Below, piece after piece: positions 8,657 to 17,072 of a stretch of DNA of 64,000 nucleotides. Both the position numbers and the translations under genes were made by a program. Within the stretch, counting starts at the first letter, position 1, and each line of letters opens with the position of its first letter. The stretch covers positions 1 through 64,000 of the forward strand of contig CAYRAM010000015.1 of the NCBI GenBank assembly GCA_964422295.1, read 5' to 3'. The stretch is from UBA12191 sp964422295 (GTDB lineage Bacteria; Planctomycetota; UBA8108; UBA1146). The notes beneath the pieces were generated by a model. The model saw nothing but the letters and a program-made list of their open reading frames with translations. It was not told where the DNA came from and did no database searches.

Positions 8657-9730
8657 ATGCTTAGAGGAGAGTATGACCGCACGCGTTTTATCCGTGGGGT
8701 GATGGCGATGCTCCTGGTCGGAGCCTGTTGTGGAATATTGGTCGCCAGTGGCAATCCCGGGAACATGGGCATCTGTGGGGCATGCTTTCTTCGCGATAGT
8801 AGTGGCGCACTGAATCTTTTTAGTGAGCCGGAGTCCCTGAAATATCTGCGACCGGAAATCATCGGTGTCGTCTTTGGAGCGATGGCTTGGATGATGGGGC
8901 GCGGTAAATGGCAAGCGCGTTCCGGTTCCCATGCATCGACTCGCTTCTTCTTTGGAGTGTGGATGGGGATCTCCAGTCTGGTTTTTCTCGGCTGTCCCTT
9001 TCGCATGATCCAACGTATCGCCGGCGGAGATCTCTCCGCATGGGCCGCTGTGCCCGGCTTCGTGATCGGTGTCGGTTTTGGTTTGTGGCTGGAGAAGCGC
9101 GGGTACAACGTCGGCAAGACAGAGGTGGCACCGGCTCCGGTGGGATTGTTGGGGCCTTTACTTCTGTTGGGTGCGGGCATCTTGTGGGCGCAGGGACTGC
9201 TGTCGGGGCCCGGCTTGGGTGAAGAAGGTGCGCCGGCCCACGCAGATTGGAAACTCTCCCTGGGGCTCGCACTGGCAGGGGGCGCGCTGCTATCAGCGAC
9301 CCGATTCTGTGCCGTGACTGCGGCTCGTCAGGTGTTCCAAAAGGATCGGCGCATGTTGTGGGCAACCCTCGCCATGATGGTCGGCTACGCCGCCGTCGTC
9401 TTCTCCACCGGCAATGGCAGCATCTCTTTTGAGGGGCAGCCGGCAGCCCACGGAGAAATCCTCTGGTCCGCCCTCGCCCTGGCGCTGGTCGGACTGTGTG
9501 GTTGCCTGGCGGGGGGCTGCCCCGTGAGGCAACTGGTGATGACCGGTGAAGGCAACGGTGACGCAGCGATGGCGGTGATGGGCATCCTTCTCGGAGGTGC
9601 TCTCAGTCATGGGCTGGGTTTGGCATCGAGTGGAGAGGGGACCACTGCCGCCGGCCAGATCGCCATCATCTTGGGATTGGTCGTGGCTGCCGCCTATGGT
9701 TACTGGCGATCATCAGGATCATCGGAATAA
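8657..9730 (+). CDS. YedE-type (YeeE/YedE) membrane transporter, putative selenium/sulfur compound carrier
   Basis: This inner-membrane protein of 357 residues has about ten hydrophobic segments and belongs to the YeeE/YedE (Sulf_transp) family. Conserved Cys-containing loops are visible: GNMGICGACFLRDSSGAL near the N-terminus, VFLGCPFRMIQRIAGGDLSA in the middle and GGCPVRQLVMTGEGNGDAAM near the end. These Cys motifs are typical of the YedE branch linked to selenium metabolism. That link rests on family knowledge, since no selD, selA or selenoprotein gene is visible here. ATG at 8657 follows GGGGA. It is probably transcribed with the downstream sialidase. Confidence 0.82.
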   Translation: MLRGEYDRTRFIRGVMAMLLVGACCGILVASGNPGNMGICGACFLRDSSGALNLFSEPESLKYLRPEIIGVVFGAMAWMMGRGKWQARSGSHASTRFFFGVWMGISSLVFLGCPFRMIQRIAGGDLSAWAAVPGFVIGVGFGLWLEKRGYNVGKTEVAPAPVGLLGPLLLLGAGILWAQGLLSGPGLGEEGAPAHADWKLSLGLALAGGALLSATRFCAVTAARQVFQKDRRMLWATLAMMVGYAAVVFSTGNGSISFEGQPAAHGEILWSALALALVGLCGCLAGGCPVRQLVMTGEGNGDAAMAVMGILLGGALSHGLGLASSGEGTTAAGQIAIILGLVVAAAYGYWRSSGSSE

Positions 9731-9754
9731 TTGAGCGTGAAAGGGTGCAGGACG

Positions 9755-10885
9755 ATGTTTCACAGTGCAATCCTGGCGATATGGTTCATTGCAATGCCCC
9801 TGGGTGCAGTCGCAGATCTGCCAAAAGGGTATCAGATCCCGGTAGTCGACCTGGCTGCTGAGCCGGGAGTGATCACCGTCGATCGTGAAGCGGGCAAATA
9901 TCTGGGTCATCCGACAGCGGTGCTGTTGGAGGATGACCAGACAATTCTCTGCGTTTATCCAAAGGGACACGGTGGTGGCGCCGTCGTCTACCGCAAGAGT
10001 CAAGACGGCGGCAAGACGTGGAGTGATCGACTGCCCACTCCGGAGAATTGGAAAACCTCCAGGGAAGTTCCGACGATCCATCGAATGATCGATCGAGATG
10101 GCAAGAAAAGATTGATCATGTGGTCCGGACTTCATCCGGCACGGTTGGCGGTCAGTGAAGATGACGGTGACAACTGGTCTCCCCTCAAGCCGGTCGGAGA
10201 TTGGGGAGGCATCGTTGTGATGGGGTCGGTTACTGAGCTGGCGGATGGAAGCCATGCCGCTTGGTTTCATGATGACGGCCGATTTTTGATGAAGGAGCGG
10301 GGGCCTGCCCGCTTCGATGTCTTCCAAACTCATTCCAGCGATGGCGGATTGACCTGGTCAAACCCGGTGGCGATCGCCCACCTGCCAGATGTCCATCTCT
10401 GCGAGCCCGGGTTTGTGCGATCTCCCGATGGAAAGACCATCGCCCTGCTGCTAAGGGAGAACAGTCGCCGAAAAAACTCCTACGTGATCTTCAGCGAAAA
10501 TGAAGGCAAGACCTGGTCAAAGCCGCGACAACTCCCTGCGGCTCTGACCGGAGACCGACACACTGCGATTCATACCGGCGATGGGCGTCTCTTCATCTCC
10601 TTCCGGGATACGACCCTGGAAAGTGCAACGAAAGGGGACTGGGTCGCCTGGGTGGGAACGTGGGAAGACATCATCGAAGGCCGTGAGGGACAATATCGGG
10701 TTCGCATCATGGACAACCATGTACGTGGCGATTGCGCCTATCCAGCGGTGCTGCAACAAGAGGATGGCACCATCGTCACCATCACCTATGGCCATTGGAC
10801 ACCGGGGGAATCGCCGTGGATCGCTTGCAAGAGATTGACGATGAAGGATCTCGACCAGCGATTTCGCAAGTTGATCGGCGAGTGA
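9755..10885 (+). CDS. Secreted sialidase/neuraminidase-family protein (Asp-box repeats)
   Basis: The protein has a signal peptide (about residues 1-20, ending near GAVADLP) and a six-bladed beta-propeller of the exo-sialidase type. At least four Asp-box motifs (SxDxGxTW) are visible: SQDGGKTWSD, SEDDGDNWSP, SSDGGLTWSN and SENEGKTWSK. An early Arg-containing region and RDTTLES towards the end fit the BNR_2 family. Planctomycetes carry many such proteins, and not all are true sialidases. ATG at 9755 is chosen because AGGA precedes it; TTG at 9731, directly after the YedE stop, is the alternative. It would act outside the cytoplasm on glycans. Confidence 0.78.
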   Translation: MFHSAILAIWFIAMPLGAVADLPKGYQIPVVDLAAEPGVITVDREAGKYLGHPTAVLLEDDQTILCVYPKGHGGGAVVYRKSQDGGKTWSDRLPTPENWKTSREVPTIHRMIDRDGKKRLIMWSGLHPARLAVSEDDGDNWSPLKPVGDWGGIVVMGSVTELADGSHAAWFHDDGRFLMKERGPARFDVFQTHSSDGGLTWSNPVAIAHLPDVHLCEPGFVRSPDGKTIALLLRENSRRKNSYVIFSENEGKTWSKPRQLPAALTGDRHTAIHTGDGRLFISFRDTTLESATKGDWVAWVGTWEDIIEGREGQYRVRIMDNHVRGDCAYPAVLQQEDGTIVTITYGHWTPGESPWIACKRLTMKDLDQRFRKLIGE

Positions 10886-10903
10886 TCAAGGATTGCTCGG
10901 TGT

Positions 10904-11581
10904 TCAGGAAGCTTGCTGAATACGTTCTTTGAGATCGATGCCCAGGTCGATGAACCTTTTCAAATCTTCGTGGGAGTACCAAGCCTTACCCGACTGAAAA
11001 TAGATCAGAATGTTTTCCCTGAAGTACCAATATACCCAAGGGTTCGCCTCAAGATATTCAAGCGTGCGCACATTCAGTACCGCTTCGATCCCTTCGATGT
11101 CTTCTCCTATGACGGTGTACTTACTTTCGAAACCTGGGTGGCTGTGAAACCGAGGCACATTTGCCCCAAAGAAGCGGCCGATGCTGTGATACATGTTTCG
11201 TTTTTTGATCGTCATATCAGGGACTGGTTTTTCAAAGGGAATGATACAAACCGAATGACGCATGGCGATAACTGCTTGCCCGGTGTAGAGCATCGTTTCC
11301 AGGAGCAGGATGTACACACTGCTTCCCCGGTAGTCTCCCGTACCCAAGGCGAGTTTCTTGTGGGATTGCATCTGCTGAACTGAGAGTGCGGCGTCGAGCC
11401 ATTTATAGGATTCGGGATCAATTTCGGTGTGATGCTCGAGGCCGAGTTGCTCCAGCCCCTCCGACAAGTCTGCGGATTGTTTCTTCTCCTGCTTGCGAAG
11501 TTTTCTCACGACAAAAACAATTGCGGTGATAGAGGTTCCTCCAACGAAGAGGATCAGTGCCAGAGTTTCCAGGTCACTAAT
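10904..11581 (-). CDS. Membrane-anchored protein of unknown function, possible ATT start
   Basis: The family is not recognised. The soluble part (about 200 residues) has a Lys/Arg/Glu-rich linker, then an alpha/beta domain ending in RFIDLGIDLKERI. The usual start codon would be GTG at 11509, but it has no SD. In the same frame, 24 codons upstream, ATT at 11581 follows GAGG by about eight bases. The extra residues form a clean transmembrane helix (DLETLALILFVGGTSITAIV) followed by the basic stop-transfer RKLRKQEKK. The long form would be a single-pass membrane protein of about 225 residues. It starts 10 bases after the methyltransferase stop, so the two are probably co-transcribed. Confidence 0.6.
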   Translation of the reverse strand: MSDLETLALILFVGGTSITAIVFVVRKLRKQEKKQSADLSEGLEQLGLEHHTEIDPESYKWLDAALSVQQMQSHKKLALGTGDYRGSSVYILLLETMLYTGQAVIAMRHSVCIIPFEKPVPDMTIKKRNMYHSIGRFFGANVPRFHSHPGFESKYTVIGEDIEGIEAVLNVRTLEYLEANPWVYWYFRENILIYFQSGKAWYSHEDLKRFIDLGIDLKERIQQAS

Positions 11582-11590
11582 GGATCAGCC

Positions 11591-12181
11591 TCACTTCCTG
11601 CACTGATAGGCGAAGGCTGGTGGCAGGTTTCTCCATACGGTGCGGGTCTTGCTGATCTTTGAAAAGTGGTTTTCCAGTTCTTTGCGGAATGCGCGGGCTT
11701 TGGGAAGCAGGTGGATTCCGCCGTAGGCAAAGGTCACGAAGTACCCCCTGGGTGAGAGTCTTTCAGAGACTTGGCTGAGGACCTTTTCCTGCAGTGGCCC
11801 GGGGAATGCAGCCCAGGGCAAACCTGAAATCACCACGTCCACTTCTTCCAAATTTCGATCCTTGAGCAAAGCACTGAGGTCACCGGCATCCCCCTCGACG
11901 ATTTCTGTCAGCGGGGTGAGGTCATCCCTCTTTTGCAATTCCTTGGCAAAGATGGGGTTTTTCTCGATGGCGAGGAAGTGGCAAGGATCGGGGATTCTTT
12001 TGGCGATCTCCTTGGTGAAGACTCCGGTTCCGGGACCGAGCTCGATGACGGTTTTCGCCTGGGTCAGGGAGATTCCATCGAGCATGCGGGCAGCGAGAGC
12101 AGAACCACTCGGTGCAACCGCACCGATCAGCGCAGGATTGGCGAGATATTCGCCCAGAAATTTGACCTTTGCTGCCAGCAT
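11591..12181 (-). CDS. Class I SAM-dependent methyltransferase, phospholipid N-methyltransferase (PmtA)-like
   Basis: The 196-residue soluble enzyme has the SAM-binding motif VIELGPGTGVFTKEIAKR, an acidic ribose-binding Glu (AIEKN) and EGDAGDL for adenine binding. The PmtA-like sequences IGAVAPSGSALAARML and SGLPWAAFP (motif IV) are present. These resemble bacterial phosphatidylethanolamine N-methyltransferases and the related KsgA fold, so methylation of a phospholipid head group is the best guess. ATG at 12181 has GGAAGG six bases upstream; an in-frame extension to 12241 is less likely. It precedes the unknown membrane protein on the same strand. Confidence 0.72.
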   Translation of the reverse strand: MLAAKVKFLGEYLANPALIGAVAPSGSALAARMLDGISLTQAKTVIELGPGTGVFTKEIAKRIPDPCHFLAIEKNPIFAKELQKRDDLTPLTEIVEGDAGDLSALLKDRNLEEVDVVISGLPWAAFPGPLQEKVLSQVSERLSPRGYFVTFAYGGIHLLPKARAFRKELENHFSKISKTRTVWRNLPPAFAYQCRK

Positions 12182-12373
12182 GGAGGACCTTCCGAGATTC
12201 TCTGCAAGAGGATATTGATGAGTCGAATTCCCCGAACGCAAATTTCGATCATGCCACAGACCATCAAAAATGTCGAGTCTGGGTCAGGCCCTGTGCACCC
12301 TTGATTCCGCGTGTAGACTCCATTCAAGTAAAATTTGCGGGGAATTGCAGGGATGAGGGAGATGGGGAAAGGG

Positions 12374-13288
12374 ATGAAACCTTCGGTGGGTTGGATCGGT
12401 ACCGGCGTCATGGGTACCTCGATGGCGGGACATTTGCTCACAGCGGGATACCCGCTGGGGGTCCACACGAGAAGTGTCGGCAAGGCAGCGCCTCTGTTAT
12501 CCGCTGGGGCGATCTGGTTTGACAATCCATCGGATCTGGCAGCAAACCACGACATCGTCATTTCCATCGTCGGCTATCCGAGGGATGTGGAAGAGATTTA
12601 TGGGGGAGAATCGGGAGTTCTCAGTGATAGCGGTTCCGATAGAAAGTGTCGGATCGCCATCGATATGACCACGAGCCAGCCAGCGTTGGCGAGATCCCTC
12701 TTTGAAAAGGGTGCAGAGGTAGGAATTTCTTTTCTGGATGCACCGGTTTCCGGAGGAGATGTTGGTGCTCGCAACGGCACACTGAGCATCATGGTTGGCG
12801 GAGACGAGGCGAGTTATCGTGAAGTGTTGCCGATCTTTGAGGTGTTGGGTGATGAGATTCGTCTCCAAGGGGGCCCCGGATCAGGGCAGCACACCAAAAT
12901 GGTCAACCAAACCATCATTGCCAGCACCATGATCGGAATGTGTGAGGGACTGGTCTACGCTCGCAAGGCAGGACTGGATCCTGCTTCCGTTCTGCACAGT
13001 GTCTCTGGGGGAGCGGCAGGTTCTTGGTCGCTGTCAAATCTGGCCCCGAGGATTCTCGACGACGACTATGCCCCAGGATTTTTTGTTGAGCACTTCGTCA
13101 AGGATATGGAGATCGCTTTGGATGAGTGTGGGCGGATGGGCATCGATCTTCCCGGTTTGGCTCTGGCGCGGAAATTGTACGAAGAAGTCGTCACTTCCGG
13201 GGGGGAGAAGTTGGGAACTCAAGCACTTTATTCCGCAGTCGACCGTCTCAGTCAGGTCCCCGCCAGGGGAGATGAAAATCGTGGCTGA
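12374..13288 (+). CDS. NAD(P)-dependent beta-hydroxyacid dehydrogenase (3-hydroxyisobutyrate dehydrogenase family)
   Basis: This cytoplasmic oxidoreductase of about 304 residues oxidises or reduces a beta-hydroxyacid. The Rossmann motif WIGTGVMGTSMAG is at residues 7-19, the substrate loop is DAPVSGGDVGARNGTLSIMV, and the catalytic Lys sits in GSGQHTKMVNQ. The C-terminal all-helical domain contains the expected KDMEIALDE stretch. Members include HIBADH, tartronate-semialdehyde reductase and succinic-semialdehyde reductases, and the substrate cannot be told. Several starts are plausible (12353, 12362, 12374); the last sits just before the Rossmann fold with GGGGA upstream. It overlaps the next gene by 17 bases. 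Confidence 0.88.
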   Translation: MKPSVGWIGTGVMGTSMAGHLLTAGYPLGVHTRSVGKAAPLLSAGAIWFDNPSDLAANHDIVISIVGYPRDVEEIYGGESGVLSDSGSDRKCRIAIDMTTSQPALARSLFEKGAEVGISFLDAPVSGGDVGARNGTLSIMVGGDEASYREVLPIFEVLGDEIRLQGGPGSGQHTKMVNQTIIASTMIGMCEGLVYARKAGLDPASVLHSVSGGAAGSWSLSNLAPRILDDDYAPGFFVEHFVKDMEIALDECGRMGIDLPGLALARKLYEEVVTSGGEKLGTQALYSAVDRLSQVPARGDENRG

Positions 13289-13910
13289 AATCAAATCTGC
13301 GCCTTCGGATCAGCTGATTGCCGAGTTGCAAAGAGAGGCTCAGGAGATTCTCGATGAAGTCTGTGAGAGGTTTCCCCACTACCGGGATGGTCTCCAAGAA
13401 ACGACGATTCGCCTCAGTGGCCGTCTGACGAGCAGCGCAGGAAACGCATGTCCCAAGCGCAAACAGATCGGGCTCAGTGTTCCGATCTTCAGTCTCAAGG
13501 AGAACCGGGGTGAGTATCGCAACACGGTGCTCCATGAGTTGGCGCACGTCATCGCCGGTCCATCGGTGCGTTCCCATGGTGAGGAGTGGCGCAATATCTT
13601 TCTCGAATTGGGGGGCAACGGTAAGCGAACCCATCAGATGCGTGCACGCGGTCGTCACCATCGACATACGGTCGGTTGTGAGAAGTGCGGCGAAGGCATC
13701 GAAGTGAGTACACGGATGAGAAACTCTATCGCCAAAGGGCGCAGAGATTATCTTCATATCGGCTGTGGGGGGATTCTCAATTGTCCAGAAGAGTCTACTT
13801 CAGAGAAGCTGAAGAGCAGCACCACCAGCGAAACCGCCGTTGGTTGGGTCAGAGAAGTGTCGAAGAAGTTGCAACAGGGAACACTATTTCGATTCTTCGG
13901 GAAACAATGA
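13272..13910 (+). CDS. SprT-like zinc metalloprotease-domain protein
   Basis: The 212-residue protein has the SprT/Spartan-type catalytic motif: HELAH at residues 88-92, followed by a downstream His in SVRSHGEEW. A C-terminal zinc ribbon (GCEKCGEG and CGGILNC) is also present. Bacterial SprT proteins are poorly characterised; eukaryotic SPRTN cuts DNA-protein crosslinks. The reading frame is open from 12942, but the earlier part lies inside the dehydrogenase gene. ATG at 13272 is used; GTG at 13281 lies at a better distance from AGGGGAG and may be the real start. The last 40 residues are Ser/Thr/Glu-rich. Confidence 0.8.
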   Translation: MKIVAEIKSAPSDQLIAELQREAQEILDEVCERFPHYRDGLQETTIRLSGRLTSSAGNACPKRKQIGLSVPIFSLKENRGEYRNTVLHELAHVIAGPSVRSHGEEWRNIFLELGGNGKRTHQMRARGRHHRHTVGCEKCGEGIEVSTRMRNSIAKGRRDYLHIGCGGILNCPEESTSEKLKSSTTSETAVGWVREVSKKLQQGTLFRFFGKQ

Positions 13911-13947
13911 TCCCTCGCCAAATTTAGAAGATGAAACGTGGTACAAC

Positions 13948-13976
13948 TTGACTCAATTCCGTCTAACATTTGTAAT
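13948..13976 (+). promoter_or_regulatory. Sigma70-type promoter for fucose cassette
   Basis: TTGACT (13948-13953) and TGTAAT (13971-13976) are separated by exactly 17 bases. It is among the best promoter matches in the window. Transcription would start near 13983, giving a leader of about 170 bases before gmd that contains the tandem repeat at 14068-14105. Confidence 0.6.
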
Positions 13977-14067
13977 ATCTGGCAAGCCGAATGTGGATTC
14001 GTGCCTCAAACTCTGAGATTGTGAGCATGAATCCAGTGCACGAGGCACTCTGGGTTACGGTGTACCT

Positions 14068-14105
14068 TGGGGGTCTGTGAGATTTTTGGGGGTCTGTGAG
14101 ATTTT
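14068..14105. repeat. Perfect 19-bp tandem duplication in the gmd leader
   Basis: The unit TGGGGGTCTGTGAGATTTT occurs twice back to back with no mismatch (14068-14086 and 14087-14105). It lies in the untranslated leader between the promoter and gmd. It may be a simple replication slippage product or a doubled binding site. Confidence 0.9.
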
Positions 14106-14151
14106 CCACGATGGGGAGAACCCAAAAACATTCAGAATTGATTTCCAATCG

Positions 14152-15153
14152 ATGAAAATCGCATTAATCACAGGCATCACAGGGCAAGACGGCTCATACC
14201 TGGCTGAACTTCTTCTCGAAAAAGGGTATACAGTCCACGGAATCGTGCGACGGTCATCTCTGATCAATACGCACAGAATCGATCACATATACGAGAAATT
14301 GAATCTTCACTACGGTGATCTGACGGATTCAACCAATTTGGTGAGGGTCATCCAGCAGGTGCAACCCGATGAGATCTATAATCTGGGTGCTCAAAGCCAT
14401 GTAAAAGTATCTTTTGAGATGCCTGAATATACTGGGCAGACGGATGCCATTGGCACCCTTCGCATTCTTGAAGCTGTTCGCTTGTTGGGAATTGAAGAAA
14501 AGGTCCGAATCTACCAGGCATCAACCAGTGAGTTGTTTGGACTGGTTCAAGAAGTCCCCCAGAGTGAATCTACTCCTTTCTATCCACGTTCACCTTATGG
14601 TGTTGCAAAGATGTATGGGTACTGGATCGTGAAGAATTACCGTGAGGCATACGGGATGTTTGCGTGCAGCGGCATACTATTCAATCATGAGTCACCTCGC
14701 CGTGGAGAAACATTTGTGACCCGGAAAATTGCCAGGGGTCTCTCTCGCATCTCAGCAGGCACCGAAGATTGCCTGTACCTTGGTAACCTCAGCGCAAAAC
14801 GGGACTGGGGGCATGCAAAAGATTACGTTGAGGCAATGTGGTTGATGCTTCAGCAAAGTGAGCCGGAAGATTTTGTGATTGCCACTGGTAGGCAGTATTC
14901 CGTACGTGAGTTTGTCAATGAAGCGGCTCCTTACTTTGGCATGGAGATCGAATGGAAAGGTGAGGGGCTGAATGAAGTGGGATTCGATCTGAAATCCCAA
15001 AAAGAAGTCATCAAGGTGAATCCGAGATACTTCAGGCCCACGGAAGTGGATTCTCTTTTGGGAGATGCCTCAAAGGCAAAAGATAAATTAGGCTGGGAGC
15101 CCAAGATTTCTTTCAAGTCTTTGGTTGAGGATATGTGCACCAATGAACAGTGA
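14152..15153 (+). CDS. gmd: GDP-mannose 4,6-dehydratase
   Basis: This 333-residue short-chain dehydrogenase/reductase-fold enzyme converts GDP-D-mannose to GDP-4-keto-6-deoxy-D-mannose, the first step towards GDP-L-fucose. The NADP-binding GITGQDGSYLAELLL is at residues 7-21. VRRSS follows, then YNLGAQSHVKVSFE. Catalytic Thr/Ser and Tyr-xxx-Lys are seen in QASTSELFG and SPYGVAKMYGYW. FNHESPRRGETFVTRKI and AKRDWGHAKDYVEAMW are diagnostic Gmd blocks. The start ATG at 14152 matches the family but has a weak SD. The next gene, fcl, overlaps its end. The segment is AT-richer than its surroundings, which suggests acquisition. Confidence 0.96.
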   Translation: MKIALITGITGQDGSYLAELLLEKGYTVHGIVRRSSLINTHRIDHIYEKLNLHYGDLTDSTNLVRVIQQVQPDEIYNLGAQSHVKVSFEMPEYTGQTDAIGTLRILEAVRLLGIEEKVRIYQASTSELFGLVQEVPQSESTPFYPRSPYGVAKMYGYWIVKNYREAYGMFACSGILFNHESPRRGETFVTRKIARGLSRISAGTEDCLYLGNLSAKRDWGHAKDYVEAMWLMLQQSEPEDFVIATGRQYSVREFVNEAAPYFGMEIEWKGEGLNEVGFDLKSQKEVIKVNPRYFRPTEVDSLLGDASKAKDKLGWEPKISFKSLVEDMCTNEQ

Positions 15154-16099
15154 AAGCCGTGTTTACGTTGCTGGTCACACAGGGTTGGTCGGGTCAGCCC
15201 TTGTTCGAATGCTTCAACGTAATGACCATTCAGATGTTGTCACTTCACCATCAAGCGAATGGGATTTGAGGCGGCAAGAAGAAGTTGAGAAGTTTTTTGG
15301 TTTATATCAACCTGAGTATGTCTTGCTTGCTGCAGCAAAAGTTGGAGGCATTGGGGCGAACAATTCGTTTCCCGGACAGTTCATCTACGACAATTTGATG
15401 ATCCAGTCGAACATCATTCATGCTGCGCATAAGTCTGGGTGCAAGAAACTGTTGTTTCTTGGATCTTCCTGCATTTATCCAAAGTTGTGTGATCAGCCGA
15501 TCAAGGAAGAATACTTGATGACCGGTTCCTTGGAGCCGACAAATGATGCGTATGCCATCGCAAAGATTGCAGGTATCAAAATGTGTCAGGCGTATCGCAC
15601 TCAGTATGGGTTTAATGCGATATCGCTGATGCCGACAAATTTGTACGGGCCGAATGACAACTTTGATCTTGATACTTCACACGTGTTGCCAGCATTGATT
15701 CGAAAATTGGATAATGGGAAGCAGTCTAATGAAACGGGGCAGGATGGTACTGACCACTCTCCCGTGACGCTTTGGGGGGACGGGACTCCCAGGCGTGAGT
15801 TTCTTCACGTCGATGATCTTGCCGATGCATGCCTTGCATGCCTGCTGGATTATGATGAGCCTGAGCCCATCAATATTGGCACTGGCGAGGATATTCAAAT
15901 TTCTGATTTGGCAGAACTTATTGCTGAGGTGGTTGGTTTTAATGGTGGGTTCGAATGGGATACATCCAAACCAAATGGAACGCCCAGAAAAGTTCTCAGT
16001 GTCGACAAGATAAAATCGCTTGGTTGGGCACCAAAGATCGACTTGAAATCCGGAATCGAATCGACTTACGAATGGTACAAGACAAATGCTTGCGAATGA
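15143..16099 (+). CDS. fcl: GDP-L-fucose synthase
   Basis: The enzyme (also called WcaG) epimerises and reduces GDP-4-keto-6-deoxymannose to GDP-L-fucose with NADPH. It has 318 residues. VYVAGHTGLVGSALVR near the N-terminus is the Rossmann loop, and LAAAKVGGIGANNSFPG is a family signature. FLGSSCIYPK and AYAIAKIAG carry the Ser and Tyr-xxx-Lys catalytic residues. LMPTNLYGPNDNFD and WGDGTPRREFLHVDDLADA are also diagnostic. ATG at 15143 lies inside the gmd end (11-base overlap), so the genes are translationally linked. It uses the product of gmd and supplies the downstream fucosyltransferase. Confidence 0.96.
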   Translation: MNSESRVYVAGHTGLVGSALVRMLQRNDHSDVVTSPSSEWDLRRQEEVEKFFGLYQPEYVLLAAAKVGGIGANNSFPGQFIYDNLMIQSNIIHAAHKSGCKKLLFLGSSCIYPKLCDQPIKEEYLMTGSLEPTNDAYAIAKIAGIKMCQAYRTQYGFNAISLMPTNLYGPNDNFDLDTSHVLPALIRKLDNGKQSNETGQDGTDHSPVTLWGDGTPRREFLHVDDLADACLACLLDYDEPEPINIGTGEDIQISDLAELIAEVVGFNGGFEWDTSKPNGTPRKVLSVDKIKSLGWAPKIDLKSGIESTYEWYKTNACE

Positions 16100-16979
16100 T
16101 GATCTGGGAAATCATGGCAGGCTTGGAAACCAGATGTTTCAGTATGCCGCACTACGAGGACTCGCCCATAGGCATGGATATGAATATTGCCTGCCTCCCC
16201 GTGAAGTGGTCGCCACTAAGGACGAAAAGTGCCTGAAATCAGACGTAACACTGTTCGAGTGTTTCGATATTCCGGAAGCACCTAGGATGTTGACCAATTT
16301 TGACAAAGTTGAGGAAAGAAGATTTGAGCTGGACCGAAGTCTTTGGGATAGTTGCCCAGACAACATCAGCCTCTTGGGGTATTTTCAAACTGAAAAATAT
16401 TTCAAGCACATCGAAGGAGAGATTCGCGAAGCATTTTGCTTTGTTGAAGGAATCAAAGCTGTTTCAGAGAGTCAATTTGGATCCAGATTCGGTACAGAAG
16501 AAGCTGTCTCTGTACATGTTCGAAGAGGTGATTATCTAAACCTGTCAAAGCACTTTCCTTCTCAAGCGAAGGAATATTATGTGGAAGGATTAGCTGAGCT
16601 TCCTGAGGATCTACCGGTATTAATTTTTTCCGATGGAATTGAGTGGTGTAAAGAACAGGAACATTTTCAAGGTGACAGGTTCTATTTTTCAGAAGGAAAT
16701 GGGACTGCCGTCGATCTTTGTCTGCAATCTATGTGCTCGTATCACATCATCGCAAACTCGTCATTTTCCTGGTGGGGTTCCTGGCTGGCAAAAAGCAAAA
16801 AAACTATTGCTCCACGCCAATGGTTTGCTGGGAAAAAAGCCAAAAGGGAGATGAGTGATCTTTATTTACCTGATTGGGTGGTCATCGGAAAAAAGCAATC
16901 ATATACACCCTCGGTGCTACGACCGATTGAAGGAGTTCTTCAGAAAATTAGCGGATTCCTGAAAATGGATGACTGCTGA
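16086..16979 (+). CDS. Alpha-1,2-fucosyltransferase, GT11 family
   Basis: The enzyme would transfer L-fucose from GDP-fucose to a sugar acceptor. GT11 signatures are clear: HGRLGNQMFQYAALRGLA at about residues 10-27, VSVHVRRGDYL (motif I, binding GDP) in the middle and NSSFSWWGSWLA (motif III) near the end. It has 297 residues, normal for the family. It overlaps the end of fcl by 14 bases, completing a three-gene make-and-transfer cassette. Base composition is low in GC; for example, 16381-16440 holds 21 G/C of 60 by hand count. No other glycan assembly genes (flippase, other transferases) are adjacent, so the acceptor is unknown. Confidence 0.93.
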   Translation: MLANDDLGNHGRLGNQMFQYAALRGLAHRHGYEYCLPPREVVATKDEKCLKSDVTLFECFDIPEAPRMLTNFDKVEERRFELDRSLWDSCPDNISLLGYFQTEKYFKHIEGEIREAFCFVEGIKAVSESQFGSRFGTEEAVSVHVRRGDYLNLSKHFPSQAKEYYVEGLAELPEDLPVLIFSDGIEWCKEQEHFQGDRFYFSEGNGTAVDLCLQSMCSYHIIANSSFSWWGSWLAKSKKTIAPRQWFAGKKAKREMSDLYLPDWVVIGKKQSYTPSVLRPIEGVLQKISGFLKMDDC

Positions 16980-17072
16980 TGAATTGCGATCCGGAAAGTT
17001 AGCCAAGTTCACAGATTCGCTCAATCCAGCGATAAAATTGTTTCAACAACCCTTTAGATTCTCTAGGTGTCA

